Source of the DNA: Cyprinodon diabolis
Lineage: Eukaryota; Chordata; Actinopteri; Cyprinodontiformes; Cyprinodontidae
Assembly: GCA_030533445.1 (NCBI GenBank)
Contig: JARPUW010000025.1
Coordinates: forward strand, 434,001-498,000
DNA: 64,000 bases
Direction: 5' to 3'
Shown: piece by piece, positions 63,801 to 64,000 of the stretch
Layout of the letters: every line of letters starts with the position of its first letter
Numbering within the stretch: position 1 is the first letter of the stretch
Translations under genes and position numbers: made by a program
Notes under the pieces: model-generated
What the model was told of the DNA's origin: nothing
Seen by the model: the letters and a program-made list of their open reading frames with translations, nothing else
Database searches by the model: none

Positions 63801-64000
63801 AGATGTTTTTGGTTACAAGCTTCAAAACAGAAGGTTGAGGCCAAAACGCTCTTTTCACAGTGAGATAATGCCATTTTGGCCTCTGGAGTTGTAACAGACA
63901 AACCATTAATGATACAGCCATGATCTTTTCTGGCAATCATCTAGAGCTGAAAACTAACAATATAAAGTAGATTTGAGCAGATGTTTTTGGTTCCAAGCTT
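60835..64000 (+). repeat. HOR-3 unit R4, cut by the window end
   Basis: Monomer order follows R3 at +3,548 bp (gaactc at 61,750, gacagacc restart at 63,141). The only difference noticed by eye is normal agccatgatc near 61,261. About 380 bp of the expected unit lie beyond the window. Confidence 0.9.

Larger units (their letters stand above)
1..64000 (+). repeat. 177/178-bp tandem satellite array filling the window
   Basis: Every base belongs to a head-to-tail repeat of a 177- or 178-bp monomer, about 361 copies, all in the same orientation. Taking the monomer to begin at its tcttttcacag or tcatttcacag segment, the first copies start at 1, 179, 356 and 533. The consensus is about 38% G+C (33 C, 34 G in 177 bases) with one CpG, in aaaacgc. 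Monomers differ mostly by single-base changes and a 1-bp indel, so the array is highly homogenised. Each typical monomer has an XbaI site (tctaga), a HindIII site (aagctt) and a TATAAAG segment. No gene, RNA gene, mobile element or unique spacer was seen, so this entry also covers the absence of genes. The role is probably structural heterochromatin, possibly centromeric; that is inference. I do not recognise the family. Confidence 0.98.

Noticed and set aside
1..64000. CRISPR-like array of direct repeats
   Set aside because: There are no short repeats separated by unique spacers. The whole 177-178 bp unit is repeated and adjoining monomers are nearly identical.
1..64000. CENP-B box
   Set aside because: No sequence resembling the core TTCG with a following CGGGA occurs; the consensus has a single CpG, in aaaacgc.
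1..64000. Bacterial or phage origin (iterons, repeat-rich plasmid)
   Set aside because: A 64-kb gene-free stretch of one 177-bp satellite with nested HORs and CpG depletion is not seen in bacterial replicons; a eukaryotic satellite fits.
1..64000. Protein-coding tandem repeat gene
   Set aside because: Monomers of 177 and 178 bp are mixed freely, so no frame is kept, and stops interrupt all frames within about 70 codons.
1..64000. Assembly collapse or artificial duplication as the cause of the HORs
   Set aside because: Not excluded, but copies carry private substitutions and breakpoints lie inside hybrid monomers, which fits real exchange events better than simple copying errors. Read-level support would be needed to settle it.

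Overview
The whole 64,000-base window is one uninterrupted tandem satellite DNA array. The monomer is 177 or 178 bp, about 38% G+C, and roughly 361 copies run head to tail in one orientation from the first base to the last. I see no gene, RNA gene, transposon, CRISPR array or unique-sequence island, and neither array edge lies in the window. Consensus monomers carry one CpG where base composition predicts about six. That fits a CpG-methylating genome such as a vertebrate, but I do not recognise the satellite family and cannot name the organism. A nucleosome-sized monomer, high homogeneity, higher-order repeats (HORs) and no mobile elements suggest centromeric or pericentromeric heterochromatin. 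This is inference.

Layout. (1) 1 to about 15,865: a 33-34-monomer unit (about 5.85-6.03 kb). It restarts at 1, 8,335 and 14,362. An internal 15-monomer block of 2,661 bp is present twice in the first copy (anchored at 888 and 3,549) and once in the second (9,399). The third copy is cut short. (2) About 15,866-22,655: a short transition, then a second 15-monomer block of 2,660 bp (anchored at 17,375 and 20,035) that shares many monomers with the first but in a different combination. (3) About 13,080-22,654 is duplicated as a 9,575-bp unit at about 22,655-32,040, with only two differences noticed by eye. (4) About 32,040-42,200: a reshuffled zone with 3-, 7- and 16-monomer steps, hybrid monomers and a clean 7-monomer deletion. 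(5) 42,209-64,000: a third HOR family of 18-20 monomers (3,193 or 3,548 bp), restarting at 47,001, 50,194, 57,287 and 60,835. It is interrupted at about 53,209-55,840 by an island of monomers with many private changes.

Nothing here works together as genes. What can be read is duplication history: nested unequal exchanges at whole-monomer steps. A recurring feature that could matter functionally is a 10-bp inverted repeat across each monomer junction (27-nt spacer), without a CENP-B-box-like sequence. Short minus-strand reading frames recur because point changes remove single stop codons; I do not regard them as genes. HOR boundaries are uncertain by up to about one monomer, because neighbouring monomers are nearly identical.
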